Of a stretch of DNA of 64,000 nt, positions 9,255 through 17,599 are shown piece by piece. The DNA is taken from the NCBI GenBank assembly GCA_963830385.1, contig CAWHMD010000005.1:62001-126000 (forward strand), given 5' to 3'. The notes beneath the pieces are model-generated. The model worked only from the letters and a program-made list of their open reading frames with translations, searched no databases and had not been told where the DNA came from. A program made the translations under genes and the position numbers. Origin of the DNA: Bog-532 sp963830385 (GTDB lineage: Bacteria > Actinomycetota > Actinomycetes > Streptosporangiales > Streptosporangiaceae). Position 1 is the stretch's first letter; each line of letters begins with the position of its first letter.

Positions 9255-10007
9255 TCAGTTTCGCACAGGCGCCGGGGCGAGCAGCCCGGGGAGGATGCGG
9301 GCCAGCGTGCGCCCGAACAGATCGTCGGCCGTGAGCGGATCGCTGACCTCCCCGCCGCCCTGGCCGGCCAGGGCGGCGGCCAGGTACGGGCGGCGTCCGT
9401 CGGCCACCGCGCTGATCAAGTAGCCGGCCAGGGCGGCCTGCCACTGCGCCAGCTGCTGCCCGGCCCGCCGCTGCTCGGCTTCGGTCTGGGCCAGCAGCCG
9501 GACCAGGCCGGTGAAGATGCCGACCGTTTCCAGCCGGGCGGCGCTGGTCAGCGAGGTGCCGTCGAGCACGGCCAGCACCTGCTCGGTGTAGGCGATGGCG
9601 TTCGGGCCGGGCAGCTGGCCGACGGCCGGCAGCTCGATCAGCCACGGGTGCCGCAGGTAGATCTGGCGTGCCTGCCGGGCCAGCTCAAGAAGCCCGGAAA
9701 GGGGGTCCACCGCCCGGAGCTCACCCAGCGGCGCGGGCTCCCCCGTGGCCGGCGGCCCGAAGCGGTACTCCCCGCCCACCTCGTCGATCATCAGCTCCAG
9801 GATCTCGTCCCGGGTGGCCACGTACCGGTACAGCGAGGCCGGGCCGGTCCCGATGGCCGCCGCCACCGACCGCATCGTCACCGCGGCCAGGCCGCCCTCG
9901 TCGGCCAGGGCCACCGCGGCCCGGGCGATCTCGGCCCGGCTGTGCTCGGGGACCGGGCCGCGGGCGGAGCGTTCCGGGCGCAGCCAGATGCTGGACGGCT
10001 GATTCAT
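9255..10007 (-). CDS. TetR-family transcriptional regulator
   Basis: The ATG at 10007 gives 250 residues. The N-terminal helix-turn-helix reads AEIARAAVALADEGGLAAVTMRSVA then IGTGPASLYRYVATRDEIL, the standard TetR DNA-binding domain, followed by a TetR_C_11-like ligand domain. It diverges from the alpha/beta hydrolase at 10076 and probably represses it and itself. An upstream ATG could extend it by 12 codons (MFAMNKEYLLGTVFAMN...), but that extension is encoded by the operator-like direct repeat and is unlikely to be protein. Confidence 0.88.
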   Translation of the reverse strand: MNQPSSIWLRPERSARGPVPEHSRAEIARAAVALADEGGLAAVTMRSVAAAIGTGPASLYRYVATRDEILELMIDEVGGEYRFGPPATGEPAPLGELRAVDPLSGLLELARQARQIYLRHPWLIELPAVGQLPGPNAIAYTEQVLAVLDGTSLTSAARLETVGIFTGLVRLLAQTEAEQRRAGQQLAQWQAALAGYLISAVADGRRPYLAAALAGQGGGEVSDPLTADDLFGRTLARILPGLLAPAPVRN

Positions 10008-10054
10008 TGCGAACACTGTACCCAGTAAGTACTCTTTATTCATAGCGAACATTG
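10003..10054. promoter_or_regulatory. direct repeat between divergent TetR and hydrolase genes, probable operator
   Basis: Two copies of a 16-base element, TTCATTGCGAACACTG at 10003-10018 and TTCATAGCGAACATTG at 10039-10054, match at 14 of 16 positions and lie 36 bases apart. One copy overlaps the TetR start codon. The placement suits TetR autoregulation. Direct rather than inverted order is less usual for TetR operators. Confidence 0.5.
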
Positions 10055-10075
10055 ATCGCAGTAACGGAGGGCACC

Positions 10076-11023
10076 ATGACTGAGTCAGCGAGTGCGGGGC
10101 CGGGCGCGGGTGGGGCGCAGGCGTCCTGGCGGGACGCCTGGACGGCAACCGGCTATGCGCGGAACGGGGTGGTGCGGATCGCGTATGACCAGCTGGCCGG
10201 GGCGGACGGGGACCCGCTGCTGCTGATCATGGGGCTTGGGGTGTCGCGGTTCTGGTGGCCGGCCGGGCTCGCGCGTGAGTTCGCCGCCCACGGGTTCGCG
10301 GTGGCCCGCTATGACCAGCGCGACGCCGGCCAGTCCACCCGGATGCCCGGGACCGGCCCGCGCAATCCGTTCGCGGCGCTGGCCCGCAGGCGGAGCCCCT
10401 ACACCGCCGAGGACATGGCCGATGACGCGGTGGCGGTGCTGGACGCGCTCGGCTGGCCCCGGGCGCACCTGTTCGGCGCCTCGCTGGGCGGGGTGATCGC
10501 GCAGCGGGTGGCGCTCCGGCACCCGGACCGGGTGCTGAGCGTGACCTCGGCGGCGGCCCTGCCGAGCGACGTGTCCGGCCTGGCCGGGGGCCGTTACGTG
10601 CGGTTCGGGCTGCTGGCCCGGCTGGCCCGGGTCAAGCATCCGGCCGGGCGCGAGGGCGACATCGAGACCGCGCTGGCGGTGGCGCGGGGCGTCGCCTCGC
10701 CGGCCTACCCGTTCGACGAGAGCGCGGCCCGGGAGTGGATCGAGCGCGAAGTGGACGCGGGCCCGCGGGACACCGAGGCGCAGGCCCGGCAGGTGGGCGC
10801 GTCCTGGCACGGCCCGAAGCTGCGCGAGCTCAAGCAGCCGACGCTGGTCCTGCACGGCGACCAGGACCCGATCCTGCGGGTCAGCGCGGCCCGCGCCACC
10901 GCCCGGGCGATCCCGGGCGCCCGGCTGGTGATCCTGCCCGGCATGGGGCACGACCTGCCCGCGCCGCTATGGCCGGAGATCGCCCGCGAGGTCCGCGCCG
11001 TCGCCGACCAGGCGGCCCGGTGA
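10076..11023 (+). CDS. alpha/beta hydrolase
   Basis: The ATG at 10076 follows a clear GGAGG ribosome binding site at 10066-10070. The 315-residue protein has the hydrolase fold landmarks: LLLIMGLGVSRFWW (oxyanion strand), ARYDQRDAGQST, the nucleophile elbow FGASLGGVIAQR with Ser, TLVLHGDQDPILR with the acid, and GMGHDLPAPLW with the catalytic His. It resembles the anthracycline methylesterase/RdmC group. Substrate unknown. Likely controlled by the divergent TetR regulator. Confidence 0.87.
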   Translation: MTESASAGPGAGGAQASWRDAWTATGYARNGVVRIAYDQLAGADGDPLLLIMGLGVSRFWWPAGLAREFAAHGFAVARYDQRDAGQSTRMPGTGPRNPFAALARRRSPYTAEDMADDAVAVLDALGWPRAHLFGASLGGVIAQRVALRHPDRVLSVTSAAALPSDVSGLAGGRYVRFGLLARLARVKHPAGREGDIETALAVARGVASPAYPFDESAAREWIEREVDAGPRDTEAQARQVGASWHGPKLRELKQPTLVLHGDQDPILRVSAARATARAIPGARLVILPGMGHDLPAPLWPEIAREVRAVADQAAR

Positions 11024-11032
11024 GGCAGCGGC

Positions 11033-11746
11033 TCAGCGGGGCAGGGGCACGGCTGGGGTGCCGGCCGCGCCCACGCCGTCCGGGGTGATGACGCAGCCGT
11101 CGACGTCGACCGCTTCTGGTTCGGGGGCCGGCGCGGGTGTGGGGGTCGACACCCGCGTCGCCGACGGGGGCAGCGATGAGAGCGGCCCGTGGATCGGCCC
11201 GCGGACCGAGAACGGAGCCGGCACCGGGCCCGTGAAGCGGGCCGCGCCGTGGCGATGGGGCAGCCGGGCCCGGGTGGCCGCGGCGATGGGGGTGGCGGTG
11301 CGGGCGGCCAGCTGGGCCCGGGCGGCACGGGACCGCAAGGCGAGGGCCGGGCGGGCCAGCCGGAGGGCGGGACGCAGGCGCCCGGCCGCGGCCATGACCG
11401 GGGCCGGCAGCAGCGCCGCGGCCGGGTGGCAGGTGAGCGCGGGGCGCTCGGGCACCGGGATGCGGCGGTCGACCACGTTGACGAGGAGCTTCGGGCGGGC
11501 GGCAAGGGCCTGCTGGCAGCGGAAACGGCAGGTGGTGCAGGCACCGGCGGCGGCCCGGCGGCGGCGGACCTGGCGAGTGAGCCAGACCAGGACGATGGCC
11601 GCCGCGACCTCGGCGCCGAGGACCAGCCCGATCTCCAGCACGGTGCCGAACATGCCCAGTACGTGGCCGATGAGCCTATGCCACAGGAGGTAGATGCCGA
11701 CACCGATCACCGCGAGGGTGCCAGTACTGGGGGCGTAGCAGACCAT
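11033..11746 (-). CDS. actinobacterial membrane protein, unknown function
   Basis: A 237-residue frame with two N-terminal hydrophobic helices (residues 10-28 and 33-57) followed by a basic, Ala- and Arg-rich tail with a CTTCRFRC motif at about residue 69 and a proline-rich end. No family is recognised. Its codon pattern (G/C in third positions) supports coding on this strand, but the low-complexity C-terminus weakens the call. Convergent with the alpha/beta hydrolase. Confidence 0.5.
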   Translation of the reverse strand: MVCYAPSTGTLAVIGVGIYLLWHRLIGHVLGMFGTVLEIGLVLGAEVAAAIVLVWLTRQVRRRRAAAGACTTCRFRCQQALAARPKLLVNVVDRRIPVPERPALTCHPAAALLPAPVMAAAGRLRPALRLARPALALRSRAARAQLAARTATPIAAATRARLPHRHGAARFTGPVPAPFSVRGPIHGPLSSLPPSATRVSTPTPAPAPEPEAVDVDGCVITPDGVGAAGTPAVPLPR

Positions 11747-12130
11747 CGGGTGCTCTCTTCCTGCTGGTGCTCGAGCCGATGCCGGGGTCGGGAGCGCTGC
11801 GCCATTGGAGCGCCAGGGAAGGGGCGGTCAGACGGGCGGAACGGTAACCACCTGCCATGGATGAGACACTCAGCGCGATTCTCTCTCGCAATTGCCTCGC
11901 TGTAAACCGCCGATTTACTGGCGAAACGCAGCGAAGGAAGGATCCCCTGACCCGGTGAGACGCAAGTGCGTGCCGGGTGGGAGTGGCGCGGACGGAGCTC
12001 ACCGACCGCAAGTTAGCGGAGGTGCAGGCGCGGCGCGACCCCGACGGGAAAAGCTGTGACGCAGGGCACCCAACGGGGCCGCCGGGGCGGGGCCGCTGCG
12101 GGCGCCGGGCGGGCTGCGGGCGCCGGGCCG
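11747..12130. other. intergenic region without a convincing gene
   Basis: This 384-base gap contains short open frames on both strands with atypical codon use and no recognisable protein. A small inverted repeat GTAAA-N7-TTTAC lies at 11902-11918. The segment around 11880-11950 is less GC-rich than its surroundings and may hold the promoter for the membrane protein at 11746, but no clear -35/-10 pair was found. Confidence 0.5.
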
Positions 12131-13165
12131 CTACGGCGCGGGGGTCCCCGGGACCGCGCTGAGGGCGGCGTCCACCTCGGCCTTCCAGCGGCGCTTGTCC
12201 GCTTCGGGCGCGAAGCAGGCGTCGAACGAGTTGCGCGCCAGCACCGCGAGCTGCCCGGTGCCGAGGCCGAGCTCGCGCCGGACGGCCGCCACGTTGTCGT
12301 CCAGGTAGCCGCCGAAGTAGGCCGGGTCGTCACTGTTGATGGTGGCCCGCAGGCCCGCGTCGAGCATCTGCGGGAGCGGGTGCTCGGCCAGCGAGCCGAC
12401 CGCCCGCAGGGCGACGTTGGACAGCGGGCACACGGTCAGCGGGACCTGGTCCTCGCGCAGCCGCCGTACCAGGGCGGGGTCTTCCATGGCGCGGATGCCG
12501 TGGTCGATGCGCTCGGCGCCGAGCAGGTCCAGGGCCTCCCAGACGTAGTCCGGGCCGCCCTCCTCGCCGGCGTGGGCCACCCGGTGCAGGCCTTCGGCGG
12601 CGGCGCGCCGGTAGACGTCGCGGAACAGCGACGGCGGGTAGCCGACCTCGGTGGAGTCCAGGCCGACGCCGATGAACTGGTCGCGGAACGGCAGCGCGGC
12701 GGTCAGCGTCTCGCCGGCGGCGTCGGCGCCGAGGTTGCGCAGGAAGCACAAGATCAGGTCGGCCGACAGGCCGTGCCGTTCCCGCGCGTCGGTGAAGGCC
12801 CCGGACAGGCCCGCGAACACGGCGGCCAGCGGCACGCCGTGGGCCAGGTGGGTCTGCGGGTCGAAGAAGATCTCCGCCCGCCGCACCCCGGCCGCCGCGG
12901 CGCGGTCCAGGTAGGCGGTCGCCAGGTCGTAGAAGTCCTGGCCGGTGCAGAGCACCGGCAGGCTGGCGTAGTAGATGTCGAGGAACGACTGCAGGTCAGC
13001 GAACCGGTACCGGGCCCGCAGCTCGGCCAGGTCGGTGGTCGCCAGCGTCACCCCGTTGCGGGCCGCCAGAGCCACCAGCAGCTCCGGTTCGAGCGTGCCT
13101 TCGATGTGCAGGTGGAGCTCCGCAGCGGGCAGCGGCGCCAGGGCCGACGGCGGTGACGGCCTCAC
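12131..13165 (-). CDS. adenosine/adenine deaminase family, probably adenine deaminase type
   Basis: A 344-residue TIM-barrel amidohydrolase. Zinc ligands appear in ELHLHIEGTLEPE (HxH), VAHAGEEGG (His and catalytic Glu) and TINSDDPAYFGGY (Asp pair). The HIEGTLEPE and SDDPAYFGGY forms are those of the bacterial proteins shown to act on adenine, whereas classical adenosine deaminases have different residues after the Asp pair. It would convert adenine (or adenosine) to hypoxanthine (or inosine) in purine salvage. Assignment between the two substrates is inference. Confidence 0.85.
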   Translation of the reverse strand: MRPSPPSALAPLPAAELHLHIEGTLEPELLVALAARNGVTLATTDLAELRARYRFADLQSFLDIYYASLPVLCTGQDFYDLATAYLDRAAAAGVRRAEIFFDPQTHLAHGVPLAAVFAGLSGAFTDARERHGLSADLILCFLRNLGADAAGETLTAALPFRDQFIGVGLDSTEVGYPPSLFRDVYRRAAAEGLHRVAHAGEEGGPDYVWEALDLLGAERIDHGIRAMEDPALVRRLREDQVPLTVCPLSNVALRAVGSLAEHPLPQMLDAGLRATINSDDPAYFGGYLDDNVAAVRRELGLGTGQLAVLARNSFDACFAPEADKRRWKAEVDAALSAVPGTPAP

Positions 13166-13179
13166 GCGGAGCCCCTTTC

Positions 13180-13506
13180 TCAGTCCGGATCGAGCTGGCG
13201 GTAGGCGGTCAGCTGGCGGGCCAGTTCATCCCGCTCCCGGGAGACCTCCGCGAGTCGCTGCTCCAGCTCGATGATGCGGCGGATGGCGGGCAACGTCATC
13301 CCCTCGCCCATCATGATTACCACCTGCTGCACCCGCACGATGTCGTGACGGCTGTACCGGCGCTGACCGCCCGGGGACCGCTCCGGCGAGACGACCTGCT
13401 GGTCATCGATGCGGCGGAGCAGCGCCTGCTGAATGGCCAGCATCGAGGCGACCTGGCCCACGGTGAAGAAAGGTGTGTGCTCGTCATCCAAGATGGGTAG
13501 CCGCAT
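13180..13506 (-). CDS. MerR-family heat-shock regulator, HspR-like
   Basis: The ATG at 13506 is preceded by a strong AGGAGG, giving 108 residues (MRLPILDDEHTPFFTVGQVA). The MerR helix-turn-helix spans residues 14-60 (TVGQVASMLAIQQALLRRID, SPGGQRRYSRHDI), followed by a C-terminal coiled coil (LEQRLAEVSRERDELARQL). Its position downstream of hsp20 on the same strand matches the common actinobacterial arrangement in which an HspR-like repressor controls a small heat-shock protein. A palindrome overlapping the hsp20 promoter is a candidate target. Confidence 0.82.
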   Translation of the reverse strand: MRLPILDDEHTPFFTVGQVASMLAIQQALLRRIDDQQVVSPERSPGGQRRYSRHDIVRVQQVVIMMGEGMTLPAIRRIIELEQRLAEVSRERDELARQLTAYRQLDPD

Positions 13507-13608
13507 CGGTCCTCCTTTCTTCTGGGCACACGATAAAGCCTGGCCGGCGGGCACAGGGGTCATCCTCGCCCGCCGGCCAGGCCGGGGTGTTGCCGGGTCG
13601 GCTACGGG

Positions 13609-14073
13609 TCAGCTGTTGAGGGCGGGCTCGCCCTCGGTGACCTCGGCGGCCGGGGCCTGCTCGGCCCGCGGGGTGCCCTGGACCTCGATCTTGCGGGGCT
13701 GCGCCTTCTCCGCGACCGGGATCCGGACGGACAGCACACCGCCGTTGAACGAGGCCTCGACGGCGGCGCTGTCCAGGTCGTCGGACAGCCGCACGCGGCG
13801 GGTGAAGGTCCCGCTGGTCCGCTCGCGGATGAACAGCTTGTCGCCCTCGGCGTACTCCTGCTCCCGCTTGGCGGTCACCGTCAGCACGCCCCGGTCCACG
13901 GTCACGTCGATCGACGCCGGGTCGACACCCGGCAGGTCGAAGCGGAGCGCGATCTCGCCGTCCCGCCGCACCGCGTCCATCGGCATCCCGGCAACGCTGC
14001 CGGGGGTGCGCTGGGCGAGCCGGTTGAACTGGCGCTCGAACTGCACGAACGGGTCAAACGTGGTCAGCACCAT
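13609..14073 (-). CDS. Hsp20/alpha-crystallin small heat-shock protein
   Basis: A 154-residue protein whose alpha-crystallin domain covers residues 40-135: IALRFDLPGVDPASIDVTVD, TVTAKREQE, and the strand pair RVRLSDDLDSAAVEASFNGGVLSVRIPVAE. The N-terminus MVLTTFDPFVQFERQFNRL is typical of the Hsp18/Acr group. It acts as an ATP-independent holdase oligomer on unfolding proteins. It has its own promoter upstream (14162-14190) and precedes the MerR regulator gene. Confidence 0.93.
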   Translation of the reverse strand: MVLTTFDPFVQFERQFNRLAQRTPGSVAGMPMDAVRRDGEIALRFDLPGVDPASIDVTVDRGVLTVTAKREQEYAEGDKLFIRERTSGTFTRRVRLSDDLDSAAVEASFNGGVLSVRIPVAEKAQPRKIEVQGTPRAEQAPAAEVTEGEPALNS

Positions 14074-14148
14074 GATCCCTCATCTCTCCAAAAGCCTCGT
14101 GGGCTCAAGCCTTGTTCTTGTGAAGTCTTGCTTCCTGCCCTACAGGAA

Positions 14149-14190
14149 ACTTATAACTTCAGTTATAGGTTAATTGGATTCTAGTGTCAA
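14149..14190 (-). promoter_or_regulatory. hsp20 promoter with overlapping palindromic operator
   Basis: On the minus strand TTGACA (14190-14185) and TATAAC (14167-14162) are separated by exactly 17 bases, almost the housekeeping-sigma consensus and rare in such GC-rich DNA. The -10 box is embedded in an inverted repeat, ACTTATAAC-TTCA-GTTATAGGT (14149-14170), with 8 of 9 arm bases paired. A repressor bound here would block the promoter. A CTCAAG half-site reminiscent of HspR boxes lies downstream at 14104-14109. Confidence 0.75.
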
Positions 14191-14240
14191 ACTAACCTAT
14201 GGCTTCCGGAGGTGAGGTTCGGGTCTTTCCGAATGGGCGG

Positions 14241-15047
14241 TCAGCCGTATGCGTGCCGGAGCAGCGCGCGGCGCAGCGACGGCACGAAGCCGATCGTGAC
14301 GAGCAGGGTGGCGATGGCCGCCGACAGGAAGATGCCCGGGCCGCCGTCGGGGGTGACCTGCATCGGGGCGGCGGCCCCCAGGTAGGTCAGGCCCGCGGTG
14401 AGGCCGCCGAACAGGCAGGCGGCCACGGTGGGCACGAAGGCGTCCGGGAGCACGTCGCCGCGCCAGCCGCGCTTGCGCTGGTAGCGGCGGGCCAGCAGGT
14501 AGCCCTCGAGCAGGACCAGGCCCGGTATCAGCGCGATCAGGCGCAGGGTGACCGCGTCGCTGCTGGTCTCGAGCATGGCGGCCTGGCCGCAGTTCTGGGC
14601 GTGCGTCCAGATGTTCATCCAGTAGGTGCACGCTCCCAGCGGGATCTTGCTGGCCGCGGCCGGGCTGCCGCCGACGAACTGGGGTCCCAGGACCTGGTTC
14701 ATGACGAAGGCGACGAGGCCGCTGCCGGCCACCGCCAGCACGGCGATCGAGGTCAGCTTCCAGGCGCCCATGGCCAGCTCACCGAACACGGCCAGCGGCG
14801 GGACCCGGCGGGCGTGCGCGCGGACCACGGCGCGCACCGACCCGAAGCTGGAGATCGCGGCCTCCTGTGCCTCGCGCTCGGTCAGGCCGGCCTCGATGCC
14901 CGCCGCGGTGGCCTCGCGCAGGTGGTCCTCGGCCTCGGCGATGATGCGGCGGGCCTGCCGCGGCGTGGTCCGCAGCCCGGCGAAAAGCTGGTCCAGGTAG
15001 TCCTCGACCGGGTCAGCCGGGCTGGCCGGGCGGCCCCCGGGAGTCAT
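14241..15047 (-). CDS. permease-prefix/HAAS-domain membrane protein
   Basis: The ATG at 15047 overlaps the PadR stop (ATGA). The 268-residue protein starts with a helical signal-transduction-like domain (VEDYLDQLFAGLRTTPRQARRIIAEAEDHLREAT, then LTEREAQEAAISSFGSVRAV) typical of proteins partnered with PadR regulators, followed by about five membrane helices. The role of the membrane part is not known. Such pairs usually form a small self-regulated operon. Confidence 0.8.
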   Translation of the reverse strand: MTPGGRPASPADPVEDYLDQLFAGLRTTPRQARRIIAEAEDHLREATAAGIEAGLTEREAQEAAISSFGSVRAVVRAHARRVPPLAVFGELAMGAWKLTSIAVLAVAGSGLVAFVMNQVLGPQFVGGSPAAASKIPLGACTYWMNIWTHAQNCGQAAMLETSSDAVTLRLIALIPGLVLLEGYLLARRYQRKRGWRGDVLPDAFVPTVAACLFGGLTAGLTYLGAAAPMQVTPDGGPGIFLSAAIATLLVTIGFVPSLRRALLRHAYG

Positions 15048-15367
15048 GCCAGGCCTCCCACCACGGCGCGGACGCCGGCCGAGAAGCGGCGCCACTCGGT
15101 GCGTTCGGCCGCCAGGGCCTCGGCACCGGTCTCGGTCAGCGCGTAGATGCGGCGGCGGCGGCCCTCCCCCGCGGCCCAGGAGCTGGACAGCAGCCGGGCG
15201 TCCTCCAGCCGGTGCAGCGCGGGGTAGATCGTGCCTTCCGGCAGGTCGAAGGTGCCGTCGCTGCGGTCGCGCAGCGCGGCGATGATCGCGTACCCATGAG
15301 CCGGGCCGGCCGACAAAACCGACAGCAGCAGCAGGTCCAGATGACCCTTGATCCGTTCGCGGTTCAT
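15044..15367 (-). CDS. PadR-family transcriptional regulator
   Basis: A 107-residue winged-helix protein: LDLLLLSVLSAGPAHGYAII, DLPEGTIYPALHRLEDARLL and a wing in AGEGRRRRIYALTETG. These are the standard PadR landmarks, in particular the GTIYPALHRLE recognition region. It is the first gene of a two-gene operon with the HAAS membrane protein and probably represses that operon. Confidence 0.93.
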   Translation of the reverse strand: MNRERIKGHLDLLLLSVLSAGPAHGYAIIAALRDRSDGTFDLPEGTIYPALHRLEDARLLSSSWAAGEGRRRRIYALTETGAEALAAERTEWRRFSAGVRAVVGGLA

Positions 15368-15444
15368 ACCTCGTAATCCTAGGCATCGGAGTACTAGGTG
15401 TCCAGCGGATTGAGCAGGAACGGAGTTAGAGGGCGGCGCGGCAC

Positions 15445-15522
15445 GCTTCTTGCTGTTATCAGTCGGCCTACCGACCGGAGCGCCGGGGGCTGGCGGCCTG
15501 GCGGGCTTCTTGCTGTTATCAG
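15445..15522. repeat. 18-base direct repeat pair
   Basis: GCTTCTTGCTGTTATCAG occurs identically at 15445-15462 and 15505-15522, exactly 60 bases apart start to start. The bases around the two copies are only partly similar. It is upstream of the PadR promoter. It could be a duplicated binding site or debris of a duplication. Confidence 0.7.
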
Positions 15523-15592
15523 CTGGAGGCTGGGGCCATGGGTTTTTAGCCGGGCGGGCTACAGCATCGAAGGCGCCAACGGGGTCGCCAGG

Positions 15593-15620
15593 GCAGCATC
15601 GTTGGCGCCAACGATGCTGC
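15593..15620. repeat. perfect 28-base palindrome
   Basis: Each arm is 14 bases (GCAGCATCGTTGGC, then its exact complement) with no loop. It has no T tract, so it is not a classical intrinsic terminator. It could work as a DNA-level binding site or a hairpin in RNA between the PadR operon and the aldo/keto reductase. Confidence 0.75.
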
Positions 15621-15839
15621 TTAGCCTGGGCCGAGTGGGGTGGCTCCCGGGTCTGGTGGAGCGTTTGCAGTGATAACGGGGCCTGTGACTCCAGGGATTG
15701 GAGTGCTGGGAGAGGCACGTCAGGTGCACACCTATGGCTGGTCCTGGCAGTCCCAGGAAGATGGGGGCGCTGGCTAGGTAGGCGGGCGTGCAGCAGAGTG
15801 GAAACGTCCGGGGCAGACGCATCGGGCAGGAAGGAACCT

Positions 15840-16709
15840 ATGACCACCCAACAACTTGCCGGGGGCCGTTACCCGGTCGGGGATTTCGAGCTGACCCGTG
15901 TCGGGTACGGGGCGATGCAGCTGGCCGGGCCGCACGTGTTCGGGCCGCCCAAGGACCGGGACGAAGCGATCCGTGTGCTGCGGACCGTGGTCGAGCTGGG
16001 TATCAACCACATCGACACGTCCGATTATTACGGGCCGTACGTGACCAATGAGATCATCCGGGAGGCGCTGGCGCCGTACCCGGAGGACCTGCACATCGTG
16101 ACCAAGGTCGGGGCCCGGCGGGACGATAACGGCGGCTGGCCGCAGGCGCGGACTCCTGCTGAGCTGCGCCAGCAGGTGCACGACAACCTGGACCACCTCG
16201 GTCTCGACGCCATCGACGTGGTGAACCTGCGGATGGGCGGGATGGACGGGGCCGAGCCGGGCTCGATCGCCGAGCAGTTCAGCGCGCTGGCCGAGCTGCG
16301 CGAGCAGGGGCTGATCCGGCACCTGGGGCTGAGCACGGTCAACGCCGAGCAGCTGGCCGAGGCGCAGTCGATCGCGCCGGTGGTGTGCGTGCAGAACTTG
16401 TACAACATCGCCCGCCGGGGCGACGACGACCTGGTGGACCTGACCGCCCGGCTGGGGGTGGCGTTCGTGCCGTACTTCCCGCTGGGCGGGTTCTCGCCGC
16501 TGCAGTCGGGTGAGCTGGAGGCGGTGGCCAAGCAGCTGGACGCCACCCCGCTGGCGGTGGCGCTGGCCTGGCTGCTGCAGCGGTCGCCGAACATGCTGCT
16601 GATCCCGGGCACGTCGTCGGTGGCGCACCTGCGGGACAACGTGGCCGGAGCCGGGCTCGAGCTGCCGGCCGACGCGCTGGCCGAGCTGGACAAGATCGCG
16701 AACGACTAG
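15840..16709 (+). CDS. aldo/keto reductase
   Basis: A 289-residue TIM-barrel oxidoreductase. The catalytic set appears in INHIDTSDYYGP (Asp and Tyr), LHIVTKVGAR (Lys) and the position normally held by His (VVNLRM here, where many members have LHR/LHW), so the catalytic His is absent. The C-terminal NADPH site shows LLIPGTSSVAHLRDN. The start at 15840 follows AGGAAGGA. It is convergent with, and overlaps by 4 bases, the mycofactocin-type SDR. Substrate unknown. Confidence 0.88.
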   Translation: MTTQQLAGGRYPVGDFELTRVGYGAMQLAGPHVFGPPKDRDEAIRVLRTVVELGINHIDTSDYYGPYVTNEIIREALAPYPEDLHIVTKVGARRDDNGGWPQARTPAELRQQVHDNLDHLGLDAIDVVNLRMGGMDGAEPGSIAEQFSALAELREQGLIRHLGLSTVNAEQLAEAQSIAPVVCVQNLYNIARRGDDDLVDLTARLGVAFVPYFPLGGFSPLQSGELEAVAKQLDATPLAVALAWLLQRSPNMLLIPGTSSVAHLRDNVAGAGLELPADALAELDKIAND

Positions 16710-17599
16710 AGGGCCAGCCCTCCGTCGACCGGGACGACGGCGCCGGTCATCGCGCTGGCGCCGTCCCCGGCCAGGAAGGCCAGCACGGCCGCGACCTCGC
16801 TGGGGTCGAGCAGCCGGCCGAGGGGCTGCTGGGCGGCGAACGCGCCGGCCGACGGCAGGCCGTACAGCCGGGCGCTCTCGTCCAGGATCGGGGTGGCGGT
16901 CGAGCCGGGGCTGACCGCGTTGGCGGTGACGCCGCTGTCGCGTAGTTCGGCGCCGAGGGCCCGGATGAACCCGGCCACGCCGGCCTTGGCCGCGCAGTAG
17001 GCGGCGAGCATGGGCAGCCCGCGGGTGGCGGCGGCCGAGGCGACGGCCAGGAACCGGCCGTGCCGGGGCTCCGGGTGGCGCAGCAGCGCGGGGATCGCGA
17101 CCCGGGCGAGGTTGATGACGCCGTTCAGGTCGATGTCGATGACGGCCTGTTCCCGCCCGGGCGGCACCTCCCAGGCGGGCACGCCGCCGGCGATGACCCC
17201 GGCCACGGCCAGGGCGGCGTCCAGGTGACCCCAGCGGGCCTCGGCCGCGGCGACGGCCTGGGCCAGGGCGTCGACGTCGCGGACGTCGGCCTGGGCGGTG
17301 ACCACGTTCGGGCCCGCGTCGGTCGCGACCTGCTCCAGCTCGGTCCGGGTGCCCAGCTTGTAGGGCAGGTCCGGGTCGTCGGCGGCGCAGTCGACGGCCA
17401 GGACCCGCCAGCCCGCGTTGGCCAGCGTGGCCACGGTGGCCGCGCCGATCCCCCGGGCCGCCCCGGTCACCAGGGCCACGCGGGGCTCGTGTGGCTGGTG
17501 GGGCGCGGGGGCTTGAGGGGACTCGGGGTTCTGGTGGGACGCGGGGTTCTGGTGTGGGGCGGGGTTTTGCTGGGGGGTGAGGGATTCAGGGACGGCCAT
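16706..17599 (-). CDS. mycofactocin-coupled SDR-family dehydrogenase
   Basis: After an unusual 38-residue N-terminal extension with repeated HQNP/PHQ units, the Rossmann motif VALVTGAARGIGAAT starts the SDR domain. The VDCAADDPDLPYKLGT stretch following strand 2 is characteristic of the mycofactocin-associated SDR group (TIGR04504-like), whose nicotinamide cofactor does not exchange freely and is re-oxidised through mycofactocin. The active site reads AVASAAATRG and AYCAAKAGV (Tyr and Lys). It is the last gene of the locus and overlaps mftE by 14 bases. Confidence 0.85.
   Translation of the reverse strand: MAVPESLTPQQNPAPHQNPASHQNPESPQAPAPHQPHEPRVALVTGAARGIGAATVATLANAGWRVLAVDCAADDPDLPYKLGTRTELEQVATDAGPNVVTAQADVRDVDALAQAVAAAEARWGHLDAALAVAGVIAGGVPAWEVPPGREQAVIDIDLNGVINLARVAIPALLRHPEPRHGRFLAVASAAATRGLPMLAAYCAAKAGVAGFIRALGAELRDSGVTANAVSPGSTATPILDESARLYGLPSAGAFAAQQPLGRLLDPSEVAAVLAFLAGDGASAMTGAVVPVDGGLAL

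Larger units (their letters stand above)
15368..15839. other. 472-base intergenic region with repeats and a perfect palindrome
   Basis: No credible gene was found in either direction. The region holds a pair of 18-base direct repeats (15445-15462 and 15505-15522), a perfect 28-base palindrome (15593-15620), and the promoter region of the aldo/keto reductase, whose AGGAAGGA ribosome binding site ends just before 15840. Open frames crossing it have poor codon bias. Confidence 0.6.

Noticed and set aside
11676..12011. 111-codon minus-strand frame in the 11.7-12.1 kb gap
   Set aside because: Codon use is atypical and it overlaps the start of the membrane protein; no family match.
13621..14073. 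Possibility that the Hsp20 gene is part of a defence or toxin system
   Set aside because: Domain and neighbours fit an ordinary small heat-shock protein with its MerR regulator.
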